This document shows, piece after piece, positions 53,355-63,874 of a DNA stretch of 64,000 bases. The translations under genes and the position numbers were made by a program. Under the pieces are notes generated by a model that ran no database searches, was not told where the DNA came from, and saw only the letters and a program-made list of their open reading frames with translations. The stretch spans positions 1 to 64,000 of the forward strand of contig NZ_VORR01000014.1 in assembly GCF_007997085.1 (NCBI RefSeq), read 5' to 3'. This DNA comes from Polaribacter sp. IC066. GTDB lineage: Bacteria > Bacteroidota > Bacteroidia > Flavobacteriales > Flavobacteriaceae. How positions within the stretch are numbered: the stretch's first letter is position 1; the number at the start of each line of letters is the position of its first letter.

Positions 53355-55775
53355 TTAATAAGCACTCCCAATTGGCGAACCATCCGGAATTTGAGGAGCA
53401 TCTGTTTTTTGAAATGACGTCGGATTTTTCATAAAACCTTCAATCATTTTTACCATCGCCTGATCATATATTTTTTGCGTTCCAGTAGCTTTTTTATTTT
53501 TTAAGATGGATGCAATTTCATCTAGCTTAAAACTCACAATGGCATGTACTTGTTTGTATTGATTTTTTAAAGTGGATGCATAAAATAACTGCTCTAAAAC
53601 TTCCATATTAATCACATTTTGTAACTCTTGATAATAATTGTCTTTGTGATTCTTTTTGATCGTTTTAGCAATTAATTCATCTAGTAACTCTACTAAACCT
53701 AACTGTTTTTCATCTAAACTTTTGTGTGCTATCAATCTCGACAATCTTTGCGGATGCAGTAAAAAACTCAAGGTCATTTCAGCAGCAGTTTCTACCGCAG
53801 AAAAAGCATCAAAAGAAACCCCTAACTTACTTTTAAAAGATTCACGAGTTCTACCATAGCCAATAGCTCTTGGCGGAAAAAGCGCTAACTTTTCTCTCGG
53901 AATTGCTATTTCTTCAACAGCAATCGTTTTTAAAACTGCTTGTAATGCAATTCTTTCTGTTGTTCCAGAAACTCTTTCTACTACTTTTTGAGTTCCGCCT
54001 TTTACAGCATAACTATAGTTTAAACCACCAATTAACTTTGCAGTTGCTTCTGTTTGAAAACGATGTAAAAAATAAAGTGGTACAAAGACATCTTCTAGCA
54101 CAGAATACGGTTGATTTGTCTTCATATTATCCACAGAAAAATTTGCAATCGCCATTTTTCTTACTTTTAAAAGGTTGTACAATTCATCATGAATATTACC
54201 ACCATTATCCCATAAATGAGCGCTTGCACTTGCACTTCCTGACGGCCTTGCATCTGAATCTGATAAATATTTTAATCCGCTCGCAAACGCATTTTCTAAA
54301 ATGGAATTTAATGCTTCTAATTCATTTTTATCTTCTGTAAAATCTTGATAAGAATAGGCAACAATCACTTTATCCCAAGCGCCTATTTTTGTATCATAGG
54401 CATCAGAAAAATCAATTTTATCATCTTTTATTGTAAATTTCGGATGCGGATAATCCATCACAGAAGCTCTTCCGTTGGTACTTGCTGCAAAATTATGCGC
54501 AAACCCTAACGTATGCCCGATTTCATGCGCAGCTAATTGTCTAATTCTTGCCAAAGCCATTTGCAACGCAAAATCATCATCAACTGTATTATTTTTATAG
54601 GGTGCTTGCAAGGCTTGTGCAATTAAAAAATCTTGACGAATTCGCAAACTTCCTAAACTTACATGTCCTTTTATAATTTCGCCAGTTCTTGGGTCAGCAA
54701 TACTTGCACCATAACTCCAACCTCTAGTAGATCGATGCACCCATTGCACAACATTATAACGAACATCTAACATATCTGCATCTTCGGGCAACATTTTAAA
54801 CTGAAAAGCATCTTTATACCCTGCGGCCTCAAAAGCTTGATTCCACCATCGTCCGCCATCTAATAATGCAGAGCGCACAGGTTCTGGAGTTCCGCTGTCT
54901 AAATAGTAAATTATAGGTTCTATAGCTTGTGAAATTGCTGCATTCGGATTTTTCTTCTCTAACCGATGTCTTTGGATAAATCGTTTTGTGATCGATTCAT
55001 TTACAGGCGTGGAATAATCCATATAACTCATTTGATTTGAACCCGATCTTGGATCAAATTTTCTTGGTTCGTATTTATTATCTGGCAATGCCACAAAAGA
55101 ATGATGTTGATGCACAGTAACCAAACTTGCATCTGGAGTTACACTTCTTATATTATATCCTTTTGGAGTTCCTTTGAACGTCAACATCAAATCAAACTCA
55201 ACATTTTTCGGAAAAGCCTTGGTTCTCTCTAAATAAAAAGCAGATTTACTTTTGTCCAAACTATAGCTTCCTTGGTCATTTCTTGCTAAAGTTGAAGCTA
55301 CTCCGTGCGCATCTCTCATGAAAAAATCAGTTGCATCAACTAAATACATTCCTTTTTTCTCTTCTTTGATGATAAATCCATGCAAAACAGATTTTGCAAA
55401 GGCTTCTTTTACCGAGTTTTTTTCTTCTTCATTATCTGTAATTGCTCTAAAATCTTGATTTGGCTGAATCAGTAATAACTTATTACCCGCTCGCTTAAAA
55501 AGAACAACTACTCCATCACCCAATTGCCCTCTATCTAAACCTATATCATTTGAACCAATTCCTTGAGAAAGCGAACGTATATAAAGAAATTCGTCTGCCA
55601 AATTTTCAATTTGTAGAAATACTTTATCTGTTTTTACATCATAATAGAATGTAAAATATCCTTCGTATTTCGTAATTCCTTCTTGAAGGTTTTTTTCGCT
55701 TTTATCAATAAAAAATTGAGAAAAACTATTAAGAGAAAGAAAAAGTAATAAAAAAATGAGTATTGATTTATTCAT
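53355..55775 (-). CDS. Zinc-dependent metalloprotease (DUF5117 type)
   Basis: An 806-residue exported protease. Signal peptide (1-19, ending LNSFSQ), an N-terminal beta-rich DUF5117-like region (about 45-250), a gluzincin/metzincin domain with the zinc motif HEIGHTLGFAHNF (about 418; HExxHxxGxxH), a Met-turn-like ASVMDYPH, and a helical C-terminal part (about 560-790). The HExxHxxGxxH layout marks a metzincin-type site. Family function is unknown; related proteins are widespread in Bacteroidota and probably act at the envelope. Confidence 0.9.
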   Translation of the reverse strand: MNKSILIFLLLFLSLNSFSQFFIDKSEKNLQEGITKYEGYFTFYYDVKTDKVFLQIENLADEFLYIRSLSQGIGSNDIGLDRGQLGDGVVVLFKRAGNKLLLIQPNQDFRAITDNEEEKNSVKEAFAKSVLHGFIIKEEKKGMYLVDATDFFMRDAHGVASTLARNDQGSYSLDKSKSAFYLERTKAFPKNVEFDLMLTFKGTPKGYNIRSVTPDASLVTVHQHHSFVALPDNKYEPRKFDPRSGSNQMSYMDYSTPVNESITKRFIQRHRLEKKNPNAAISQAIEPIIYYLDSGTPEPVRSALLDGGRWWNQAFEAAGYKDAFQFKMLPEDADMLDVRYNVVQWVHRSTRGWSYGASIADPRTGEIIKGHVSLGSLRIRQDFLIAQALQAPYKNNTVDDDFALQMALARIRQLAAHEIGHTLGFAHNFAASTNGRASVMDYPHPKFTIKDDKIDFSDAYDTKIGAWDKVIVAYSYQDFTEDKNELEALNSILENAFASGLKYLSDSDARPSGSASASAHLWDNGGNIHDELYNLLKVRKMAIANFSVDNMKTNQPYSVLEDVFVPLYFLHRFQTEATAKLIGGLNYSYAVKGGTQKVVERVSGTTERIALQAVLKTIAVEEIAIPREKLALFPPRAIGYGRTRESFKSKLGVSFDAFSAVETAAEMTLSFLLHPQRLSRLIAHKSLDEKQLGLVELLDELIAKTIKKNHKDNYYQELQNVINMEVLEQLFYASTLKNQYKQVHAIVSFKLDEIASILKNKKATGTQKIYDQAMVKMIEGFMKNPTSFQKTDAPQIPDGSPIGSAY

Positions 55776-55811
55776 AATATGATTTTTATATAAAACGTTA
55801 TTTTTTCTGGA

Positions 55812-56823
55812 TTATTTTAGAGTTTTATTTTGCTCTATTTTAGCTTTAGCCTCTATTAACAAGCTATGTAATTTTTGTTCTAGTTGTTTTTTAGGTGGTA
55901 ATTCTGTCCAATATTCGGCAACCATAATTCCATCTTTATGCATTTCTAAAAGCTCTATCTGTTCGTTACTTTTACCGGCGCAAAGAAATAATCCGATAGG
56001 ATGGTTTTCACCTTCTTGCTTTTCATATTTATTTAACCAATTTAAATTTTAACCAATTTAAATAAAGTTCCATTTGGCCTTTATAACTGGGTTTAAAATC
56101 TCCTATTTTCAACTCAATCACCACTAATCTTTTTAATTTTCGATGAAAAAATAGTAAATCTAAATAAAAATCTTTGCCATCTAAAATGATTCGTTTTTGT
56201 CTTTCGATAAAAGAAAAACCTATACCTAGTTCTAAAATAAAATTTTCTATCTCCTTTAAAATAGCGGCTTCCAAATCATTTTCTAAATAGCCATTCTTAA
56301 ATCCTAGAAAGTAAGGATCTTTAAACGGATTTTGTGAATCTTTTAATTCAGTAATGGTTTATAAACTTGCTATTTCTTTTCTTTCAAAAGCTTTTCTTTT
56401 AATTTGAAACTTTGTTTGTCTAACAGACCATTTTTCGTTTATAATCTTGTTAGCATAAAATAGTTTAGACTCCTTTGTTTTTAAAGGAAATAATTCCAAA
56501 AAATGAGTCCAACTCAATTGTGTCATCAGTGATGTCACTATTTGTAAATCATCAAATTGTTCTGCAAATTGGATCATTCTTCTAACGTTTCGCAAGGTAT
56601 AACTTCTTCCAAATTGCTTTTCTAAATCTTTTGCTAAATTTATTACGACTTTCCCTCCATATTCAGCACGTTCATTTTTTAAAATATAATCGTTTATTTT
56701 TTTACCAATTTGCCAATACGTGATTGTAAGAATGCTATTTACTCTAGATACTACTTGTTGTTTCCCGTATTCTATAATTTAAGAAAGCTCATCGAATAAA
56801 CTACCGTTTAACTCTTTGCCCAT
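55812..56823 (-). pseudogene. Decayed PDDEXK nuclease-domain protein (DUF1016/YhcG type)
   Basis: Read from 56823 the minus strand encodes MGKELNGSLFDELS, a TAA stop, then IIEYGKQQVVSRVNSILT and the helical DUF1016 N-domain (RNVRRMIQFAEQF, LTQLSWTHFLELFPL). A second in-frame stop follows ERKEIASL (56359-56361), after which the same frame continues through FKDPYFLGFK into the PDDEXK-like core (DLLFFHRKLKRLVVIELKIGDF). A 16-bp tandem duplication (56032-56063) then shifts the frame, and the rest (NKYEKQEGENHPIGLFLCAG) lies in the next frame. Without the duplication and stops it would be about 331 residues, the usual length. Confidence 0.85.
56032..56063. repeat. 16-bp perfect tandem duplication inside the DUF1016 pseudogene
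   Basis: TTTAACCAATTTAAAT occurs twice in direct succession (56032-56047 and 56048-56063). Since 16 is not a multiple of three it shifts the frame of the gene it lies in. Confidence 0.92.
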
Positions 56824-57280
56824 CTTTTTAATAATCTTTCATTTTCAATTTATACAGCTAATATAGAATTTTCTAAGTTAAATAAAATTATACATAAGTT
56901 CATTCTAAATCCATTAAAAATTATAGTGATAAATCTAAATTCTAATTTAATAAGCTGCCATTATTTTCCTCTAAAATTCTCTCTATCAAAGTTACTCTTT
57001 TTAAAAATTTATTTTTCTATTTAAGAAAGTCTAGCAAATAAAATATTACAACGCTACAAATGTTTGTGTAATACTTTTTCGTTGCTAAACAGCGCTACAT
57101 CATTTTTTTAAATACACTGTGAATCTCTGCGTTTACTTTGCGAATCTCCTCGCAACTTTTTTTTTCAGGGGTTTGCACAAAACTTATATTTTATCTCCAA
57201 ATTTCCATCCAATTCTTTTTAAATAAGTATTTACTTTAAAAACAAGTATTCCTAAAAATTCAATTATTTTTGTACTACTT
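56824..57280. other. Intergenic region upstream of prfB
   Basis: 457 AT-rich bases without a gene. The sequence TATTTTTG at 57265-57272 fits the -7 motif; it is only 8 bases before the prfB ATG, so prfB mRNA may have no or almost no leader. No -33 match was seen. Confidence 0.5.
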
Positions 57281-58378
57281 ATGATCACACAAGACCAACT
57301 TAAAGATATTGCTGAAAGAATTGAGAAACTAAAATCTTATTTAGAGATTGATAAAAAACTCATTGAAATTGCGAATGAAGAAGAACAAACGGTTGATCCT
57401 GATTTTTGGAACAACCCTAAAAAAGCGGAACTTGTGATGAAAGAACTCCGTTTTAAAAAGAAATGGGTAGAAGATTACAGAAAATCAATTACCTTAAACG
57501 AAGACCTCCTCATTTTATATGATTTTTATAAAGAAGGCGAAGTTGAAGAATCTGAAATAGAAGAAGAATTTGAAAAAGTGAGTACATTTTTAGAAGATAT
57601 TGAATTTAAAAACATGCTTTCTGAAGAAGGCGATGCAATGTCTGCAACCATTCAAATTAATGCTGGCGCTGGCGGAACAGAAAGTTGCGATTGGGTAGAA
57701 ATGTTGTCTAGAATGTACACTATGTGGGCAGAAAAGCAAGGTTTTAAACTAAAAACACTCAATTATCAAGCTGGTGATGTAGCCGGAATTAAAACGATTA
57801 CCATAGAAATTGAGGGCGATTATGCTTTTGGTTGGCTAAAAGGAGAAAATGGTGTGCATCGATTAGTTCGTATTTCACCATTTGATTCTAACGGAAAACG
57901 CCACACAACTTTTGGCTCTGTCTATGTATTTCCTGTTGCTGATGATTCTATAGAAATTGAAATTAATCCTGCCGACATAGAAATTGTTACCGCAAGATCT
58001 AGCGGTGCTGGCGGACAAAATGTAAACAAAGTAGAAACCAAAGTTCAGTTAACGCATAAACCAACGGGAATTCAGATTTCCTGTTCTAATTCGCGCTCGC
58101 AACATGACAATAGAGCCACAGCTATGAAAATGCTAAAATCGCAATTATATGAAATTGAACTACAAAAACAGCAAGCTGCTAGAGACGAAATTGAATCAGG
58201 AAAACTAAAAAACGAGTGGGGAAGTCAGATTAGAAACTATGTAATGCATCCTTATAAGTTGGTAAAAGATGTTAGAACTGCGCACGAAACTGGTAATGTA
58301 GATGCCGTTATGGATGGGAATATCAATCCGTTTTTAAAATCTTATTTAATGCTGAATGGGCAGAAGAAGAGTGATTAG
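57281..58378 (+). CDS. prfB: Peptide chain release factor 2
   Basis: Recognises UGA and UAA stop codons and triggers peptide release. The 365 residues carry the anticodon-like tripeptide SPF ([13 protein letters not shown], about 206) that marks RF2, and the catalytic GGQ in [14 protein letters not shown] (about 246-259). The frame runs continuously through the position ([11 protein letters not shown], about 17-27) where many RF2 genes have an in-frame UGA and a +1 programmed frameshift; none is present here. Confidence 0.96.
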   Translation: MITQDQLKDIAERIEKLKSYLEIDKKLIEIANEEEQTVDPDFWNNPKKAELVMKELRFKKKWVEDYRKSITLNEDLLILYDFYKEGEVEESEIEEEFEKVSTFLEDIEFKNMLSEEGDAMSATIQINAGAGGTESCDWVEMLSRMYTMWAEKQGFKLKTLNYQAGDVAGIKTITIEIEGDYAFGWLKGENGVHRLVRISPFDSNGKRHTTFGSVYVFPVADDSIEIEINPADIEIVTARSSGAGGQNVNKVETKVQLTHKPTGIQISCSNSRSQHDNRATAMKMLKSQLYEIELQKQQAARDEIESGKLKNEWGSQIRNYVMHPYKLVKDVRTAHETGNVDAVMDGNINPFLKSYLMLNGQKKSD

Positions 58379-58452
58379 CTTTTGGCTTTTGGCTAAAATG
58401 AAAAAAATAATTTCAGTCTAACAAACGTATCAACATTAAAACTCAAACCACA

Positions 58453-58794
58453 ATGATAAAAATATACCACAATCCGCGATGCAAAAAATCTAGAGAAGGT
58501 TTGGCTCTTATAGAAAATTCTGGCAAAAAGTTTGAAATTATTAAATATTTAGAAGATGTTCCCACAGAAAAAGAACTTACAGAAATTATAGAATTCTTAC
58601 ACATCTCTCCTATCCAATTAATCCGTAAAACAGAAAAAGTCTGGAAAGAAGCGTTTAAGGGTAAAGATCTATCAGATAGCGAAATCATCAAAGCTATGAT
58701 ACAAAACCCTAAGTTAATTGAAAGACCTATTGTCATCCATAAAAACAAAGCTGTTATTGGCCGACCTTCAGAAAATATCATGTCGATTTTATAA
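58453..58794 (+). CDS. ArsC/Spx-family thioredoxin-fold protein
   Basis: A 113-residue single-domain protein. The N-terminal IYHNPRCKKSREGL (about 4-17) holds the single catalytic Cys of the ArsC family (Cys12), and RPIVIHKNKAVIGRP (about 90-104) holds the Arg that lines the oxyanion pocket. It may be an arsenate reductase or an ArsC-like redox protein. No ars operon or regulator is adjacent, so arsenate resistance is not supported by context. Confidence 0.85.
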   Translation: MIKIYHNPRCKKSREGLALIENSGKKFEIIKYLEDVPTEKELTEIIEFLHISPIQLIRKTEKVWKEAFKGKDLSDSEIIKAMIQNPKLIERPIVIHKNKAVIGRPSENIMSIL

Positions 58795-59015
58795 ATTTAA
58801 CAATCCTATTTTTTTTAGAGTTTCTTTCCAACTTTATTTCGACCTCAATAAAATAGAAGGTTAAAATGAACCTCAAAACAGATATCATCATGCCTTCTAA
58901 AAACATTTTAGAAATCGTCTAAATAACACCTCTTTTATTTGTTTAACTTTTTTTTAACTCGTTTAAACTAAACTTAAAGTGATTTTTGTAGTCTTAAATT
59001 AAAATCCGTATCGTT

Positions 59016-61481
59016 TTGACTAAAAAAATAACCACACTTTTACTTTGTCTCTTTTCAGCATCTATTGTTTTTTCGCAACAGCTTTTATCAGAAAATGAAG
59101 TAATCATTACAGGTAAAATTATTGATGCTAGATCTCGTCAACCCCTAGAATACGCAACAATTGTTTTAAGAAATTCTGAAACTCAAAAAATATCTGGCGG
59201 TATAACCGATGAAAAAGGAATGTTTAACATAAAAACTCCGAAAGGAACCTATGAGATTAGTGCAGAATATATTTCTTTTAAATCTAAAAAATATCCAAAG
59301 CAAACAATTACCGAAAATTTAGATTTAGGAACCATTCAGCTTGCAGAAGATACAGCTAGTTTAAATGAAATCGTAATTATTGCAGAAAAAACCACGGTAG
59401 ACATTCGTTTAGACAAAAAAGTTTTTAATATTGGTAAAGATTTATCAATAAGAGGCGGAAATGCAAGCGATGTTTTAGGAAATGTACCATCGGTACAAGT
59501 AGATGTAGAAGGAACCGTAAGCTTGCGTGGAAATGAAAACGTAACCATTTTAATAGACGGCCGACCTAGTGCTTTAGTAGGCATGAATGGTGCAGATGCT
59601 TTAAGGCAAATTCCTGCAGAGGCTATCGAAAAGATAGAAGTAATCACCTCACCATCTGCACGATATGATGCAGAAGGTACAGCCGGAATTCTAAACATCA
59701 TTTTAAGAAAAAATAAATTGGTTGGTTTTAATGGTTCTGTACAATTAGATTTAGGAATTCCTGAAAGATTAGGTACTGCCTTTAATGCAAACTGGCGAAC
59801 AGAAAAATGGAATCTTTTTACAAATACAGGTTTTAGATACAATGAAACTCCTGGTAATGCTTTTAGCGATGTAAAATACTTACAATCTTCAGCGAACAAT
59901 GCAAGAGTGGTAGAACAAAGAAATTTTGGTAGATTAGGGAGGTCTTTATTTACCAGTTTTGGTGCCGAATATTATTTAAATAAAAACTCTAGTATTATCG
60001 GAAATATTGTTTTTAACAGCGGTAATGATGATGATGTAAACACAAATAATATAGAAAGGTTTAATTCAAATGGCGAATTAAATGAAGCTACCTTTAGAAC
60101 AGAAAATGAAAGTGAAGAAGAACAACGGATTCAATATACCATAGATTATGTGAATAATTTTGATGGCAACGGAAAAAAACTATCGATAAACACCCAATAT
60201 TCTACAGAAGTAGAAGATGCTTTAAATAATATTACAGAAGTAGATACACAAGCAAATCTTTTAAATGATTTAGAGCAAGTAATCGAAGATCAAGACGAAA
60301 CAAGTGCTCTATTACAAATTGATTACGTGCATCCCGTAGGAGAAAACATTCAATATGAAGCTGGTTATAGAGGTAATTATAGAGATATTTTTAACAGTTT
60401 CTTTTTAGCAGAAAGACAAGATTTTGTAAATAACGGACCTTTAGTTCCTGATACAAATTTAAATAATTCTTTTAATTACAAAGAATATGTAAATGCTGCT
60501 TATTTTCAATATGGTCAAAAATTTAATAAAATATCGCTGTTAGCAGGTTTACGATATGAATACACTTCTATAGAAATTGTACAACAAACCATTACCACAA
60601 AAGATGAGAGAGCTTACGGAAACCTATTTCCTACCGTAAATCTTGGCTTCGAATTTAGAGATGGAGAAAACGTTACTTTAGGGTATAACAGAAGAATAAG
60701 AAGACCAAGGGGCAGAAGTTTAAATCCTTTTCCGAGTAGATCAAGTGAAAGCAATACCTATAGTGGTAACGTAGCTTTAAATCCGGTTATTACAGACGCC
60801 ATAGATCTTGGATATTTAAAACGATGGGATAAATTTACTTTAAGCACATCACTTTACTTTAATATAAGTAATGATAATTGGGAAAGAATTCAAGAAGATA
60901 CAGGAGAAATTACAGATAACGGAGATCCTATAACAAACAGATTTCCTATTAATTTATCTACAGAAGAAAGATATGGTTTGGAGTTTACACTCAATTACCG
61001 TCCTTTTAAAGTGTGGAATATCAATAGTGATTTCAATTTATTTAATGTTACTAGTAAAGGAGATTACACAAATCCTACAACAAATACAACTCAAAATTTC
61101 GATTTTGAAAACACCGCATTTTTTATCAGAATAAACCAAAAAATAACGCTGCCTGGCAAAACCGATTTGCAAATAAACACAAATTACAGAGGTCCTTCTC
61201 AAAATGCACAAACAGACAGTCAAGGTGTTTTTAGTATGAATATTGCAGCCAGTAAAGATTTATTTAATGAAAGAGCCTCTTTAAGTTTAAATTTTAGTGA
61301 TGTTTTTAATAGCAGTATTAGTAGAAGAACAACAAATCTTGCTGGTTTTTTAGAACAGTATTCAGAATTTCAATGGAGAGAACCTCAAGTAAGAATAAGT
61401 TTTGTGTATCGTTTTAACCAACAAAAAAAGAGAGATAGACAAGAAAGAGATACTACTGGTGGCGATGATTATGAAGGATAA
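59016..61481 (+). CDS. Outer-membrane receptor with carboxypeptidase-regulatory-like domain
   Basis: An 821-residue outer-membrane protein. Signal peptide (1-20), CarboxypepD-regulatory-like domain (about 28-110; GKIIDARSRQPLEYATIVLR), a plug domain (about 120-215; VLGNVPSVQVDVEGTVSLRG, IEVITSPSARYDAEG) and a long barrel (OMP_b-brl_3 type). The C-terminus is Arg/Asp-rich (RDRQERDTTGGDDYEG) after the last barrel strand VRISFVYRF. The ligand is unknown and no SusD partner is adjacent. The TTG at 59016 is the start. Confidence 0.9.
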   Translation: MTKKITTLLLCLFSASIVFSQQLLSENEVIITGKIIDARSRQPLEYATIVLRNSETQKISGGITDEKGMFNIKTPKGTYEISAEYISFKSKKYPKQTITENLDLGTIQLAEDTASLNEIVIIAEKTTVDIRLDKKVFNIGKDLSIRGGNASDVLGNVPSVQVDVEGTVSLRGNENVTILIDGRPSALVGMNGADALRQIPAEAIEKIEVITSPSARYDAEGTAGILNIILRKNKLVGFNGSVQLDLGIPERLGTAFNANWRTEKWNLFTNTGFRYNETPGNAFSDVKYLQSSANNARVVEQRNFGRLGRSLFTSFGAEYYLNKNSSIIGNIVFNSGNDDDVNTNNIERFNSNGELNEATFRTENESEEEQRIQYTIDYVNNFDGNGKKLSINTQYSTEVEDALNNITEVDTQANLLNDLEQVIEDQDETSALLQIDYVHPVGENIQYEAGYRGNYRDIFNSFFLAERQDFVNNGPLVPDTNLNNSFNYKEYVNAAYFQYGQKFNKISLLAGLRYEYTSIEIVQQTITTKDERAYGNLFPTVNLGFEFRDGENVTLGYNRRIRRPRGRSLNPFPSRSSESNTYSGNVALNPVITDAIDLGYLKRWDKFTLSTSLYFNISNDNWERIQEDTGEITDNGDPITNRFPINLSTEERYGLEFTLNYRPFKVWNINSDFNLFNVTSKGDYTNPTTNTTQNFDFENTAFFIRINQKITLPGKTDLQINTNYRGPSQNAQTDSQGVFSMNIAASKDLFNERASLSLNFSDVFNSSISRRTTNLAGFLEQYSEFQWREPQVRISFVYRFNQQKKRDRQERDTTGGDDYEG

Positions 61482-61487
61482 TTATTT

Positions 61488-61568
61488 GGGCGTTTAAACG
61501 CGCTTTCCGCACTCGCTTTTTTTTAAAAAAGAAAAAAGAGCTCAAACAATTGCTTCAATCCCTAACGC
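61488..61568. repeat. Small structured repeat, GGGCGTT...TAACGC class (second copy)
   Basis: An 81-base element starting GGGCGTTT and ending CAATCCCTAACGC, with an internal palindrome GCGTTTAAACGC and an A/T-rich hairpin. It begins 6 bases after the receptor gene stop, so it probably lies in the 3' UTR. Same ends as 14686-14777. Confidence 0.65.
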
Positions 61569-62030
61569 AATCACTAAAGTCTATAAAAATTTTTTAATTT
61601 TATAAATTAGTCATTAAAAAAATGAGCAAACTACTATTGTAAAGTTTACTAAAAGCAAACTCCGCAATTTTGTCCTCTAAAAAGCAGCTGCACAAGCTAG
61701 TCTATGAAAGGTACTTTTAAACAATGAAACAAATTAAGCAGAAATCCGAGTAAGAGCAAGTATTTATAAAAAATCATTAAGTGTCTCATTAAAAATAGTA
61801 TAAGTTCATAAAACACTTTAAAATCAAAGAATCACACTTGTTTTAGAATTAATAATTTATCCTTGTTTTTTATCTGGTATTAAGTTAATTATTATCTAGT
61901 CTTATTTCTTGTCTCATTTTTCTTGTCTCTAAAAACAAAACAATCTTATTTCGTTTATCTCCTAACAATCATACATCATAAAAAAATATTTTTTATAAAG
62001 TGGTCCTTCAAAACTAAATAAATCCCACAA
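61569..62030. other. Intergenic region, no gene supported
   Basis: 462 bases of AT-rich sequence with frequent stops in every frame. Some short runs look protein-like (near 61620-61800) and could be relics of a decayed gene, but I cannot identify any. Confidence 0.4.
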
Positions 62031-62062
62031 AAAAACTCGTTCAATTTCTTGAACGAGTTTTT
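62031..62062. terminator. Bidirectional terminator
   Basis: 14-bp perfect stem AAAAACTCGTTCAA / TTGAACGAGTTTTT with a 4-base loop, followed by further T. It lies just past the end of the small membrane protein gene on the minus strand. Confidence 0.85.
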
Positions 62063-62083
62063 TTTATATAAGTGTTTATAAAA

Positions 62084-62257
62084 CTACTTTCCTTCAGCAG
62101 CTTTTTTTGCTTCTTGCTTTAATTTAAAATTTTCCCAAAGTGTTCCACCAATCCAGTAAGGTACTACAAATGTTAATAAGAATATTAACAACCAAAAACC
62201 AGCCGTAAAAATAAACATGAACAAAACTAATCCTGAAAATTGAGAAAAATCTAACAT
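62084..62257 (-). CDS. Small membrane protein (57 residues)
   Basis: A short ORF with an ATG at 62257 and stop at 62084-62086. It reads MLDFSQFSGLVLFMFIFTAG, then FWLLIFLLTFVVPYWIGGTL, and ends in a charged tail WENFKLKQEAKKAAEGK. One continuous hydrophobic stretch of about 30 residues (8-38) is followed by a Lys-rich cytoplasmic-type helix. A strong terminator follows 21 bases downstream of its stop. Protein-like composition, clear start and terminator support a real gene; function is unknown. Confidence 0.75.
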   Translation of the reverse strand: MLDFSQFSGLVLFMFIFTAGFWLLIFLLTFVVPYWIGGTLWENFKLKQEAKKAAEGK

Positions 62258-62381
62258 CTAATTGTATTTATATTAATTGTAAAGCAAAAATAACATATAT
62301 TTTTAAATTCTCCGAATAAATTAAAAAATATTTTTTCATGAATTCTATAAAACTGTTCATAAGTTATTATCCTAGATTTTG

Positions 62382-62389
62382 TAAATTTG
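62382..62389 (+). promoter_or_regulatory. Predicted -7 element of fumC
   Basis: TAAATTTG fits TAnnTTTG, 25 bases before the fumC start. A -33 TTTG at the right distance is not visible. Confidence 0.5.
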
Positions 62390-62414
62390 TATTTACATCA
62401 ATAACGCAATCAAA

Positions 62415-63815
62415 ATGACAAAATACAGAATAGAAAAAGACACAATGGGTAATGTTAACGTGCCTGCAGACAAATATTGGGGAGCACAAACAGAACGTTC
62501 TCGTAACAACTTTAAAATTGGTGCTGCTGGTTCTATGCCATTAGAAATAGTTTACGGATTTGCATATCTTAAAAAAGCTGCCGCATTTACAAATTGTGAA
62601 TTAGGAGTTTTAGCAGCAGAAAAAAGAGATTTAATTGCACAGGTTTGTGATGAAATTTTAGAAGGAAAGTTAGATGACCAATTTCCGTTAGTCATTTGGC
62701 AAACAGGTTCTGGTACACAATCTAACATGAATGTAAATGAAGTGATTGCCAACAGAGCGCATGAAATTGCAGGAAATATAATTGGCGAAGGTGAAAAAAC
62801 CATTCAACCAAATGATGATGTCAACAAATCACAATCCTCAAACGATACGTTTCCAACAGGCATGCACATTGCTGCTTATCAGAAAATTGTAAAAAATACA
62901 ATTCCGGGAATTGAACAATTAAGAAATACTTTAAAAGCAAAATCAGAAGCATTTAGCGACGTTGTAAAAATTGGACGTACCCATTTAATGGATGCAACTC
63001 CTTTAACTTTAGGACAAGAATTTTCTGGATATGTAGCACAATTAAACTTTGGTTTGAAAGCGTTAAATAATACGTTAGAACATTTGAGCCAGTTAGCTTT
63101 AGGCGGAACAGCTGTGGGAACAGGATTAAATACACCAAAAGGATACGATGTTTTAGTAGCAAAATATATTGCCCAATTTACAGGATTACCTTTTATAACC
63201 GCAGAAAACAAATTTGAAGCACTCGCTGCTCATGATGCTTTGGTAGAAACACACGGTGCATTAAAACAAATTGCTGTTTCTTTAAATAAAATTGCAAACG
63301 ATATTAGAATGATGGCTTCTGGACCAAGATCTGGAATTGGAGAAATCACAATTCCTGCAAACGAACCAGGAAGTTCTATAATGCCAGGAAAGGTGAATCC
63401 TACACAAGCAGAAGCAATTACTATGGTTTGTGCACAAGTGATGGGAAATGACGTTGCGGTATCTGTTGGTGGATTGCAAGGTCATTATGAACTAAATGTT
63501 TTTAAACCAATGATGGCAGCAAATGTGTTGCAATCTGCCCAATTAATTGGGGATGCTTGTGTTTCTTTTGATATCAACTGTGCTGCTGGAATAGAACCTA
63601 ATCGTGCAAGAATTACTGAGTTGGTAAACAATTCTTTAATGTTAGTTACAGCTTTAAACACCAAAATAGGATATTACAAAGCCGCAGAAATTGCAAACAC
63701 CGCTCATGAAAACGGAACCACTTTAAAAGTAGAAGCAGTTCGTTTAGGCTATGTAACTCCAGAACAATATGACGAATGGGTAAAACCTGAAGAAATGACT
63801 GGAGGATTAAAATAA
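62415..63815 (+). CDS. fumC: Class II fumarate hydratase
   Basis: TCA-cycle enzyme hydrating fumarate to malate. The 466 residues include the N-terminal [18 protein letters not shown] (about 9-26), [18 protein letters not shown] (about 97-114), the fumarase signature [13 protein letters not shown] (about 317-329) and C-terminal helices. It is the oxygen-stable, iron-independent class. It stands alone after the small membrane protein gene on the other strand. Length and all lyase-family motifs are normal. Confidence 0.96.
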   Translation: MTKYRIEKDTMGNVNVPADKYWGAQTERSRNNFKIGAAGSMPLEIVYGFAYLKKAAAFTNCELGVLAAEKRDLIAQVCDEILEGKLDDQFPLVIWQTGSGTQSNMNVNEVIANRAHEIAGNIIGEGEKTIQPNDDVNKSQSSNDTFPTGMHIAAYQKIVKNTIPGIEQLRNTLKAKSEAFSDVVKIGRTHLMDATPLTLGQEFSGYVAQLNFGLKALNNTLEHLSQLALGGTAVGTGLNTPKGYDVLVAKYIAQFTGLPFITAENKFEALAAHDALVETHGALKQIAVSLNKIANDIRMMASGPRSGIGEITIPANEPGSSIMPGKVNPTQAEAITMVCAQVMGNDVAVSVGGLQGHYELNVFKPMMAANVLQSAQLIGDACVSFDINCAAGIEPNRARITELVNNSLMLVTALNTKIGYYKAAEIANTAHENGTTLKVEAVRLGYVTPEQYDEWVKPEEMTGGLK

Positions 63816-63874
63816 GATAAAGGTCTTTTAGTATTCTATCAATAGCATCGATTCTTATTTTAAATATATCTCTT

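Noticed and set aside
53870-54340. Plus-strand open frame of 156 codons
   Set aside because: Antisense to the zinc metalloprotease, Leu/Phe-rich as expected for a mirror frame.
58453-58794. An arsenate resistance operon
   Set aside because: Only an ArsC-fold protein is present; there is no arsR, arsB/acr3 or related gene adjacent.
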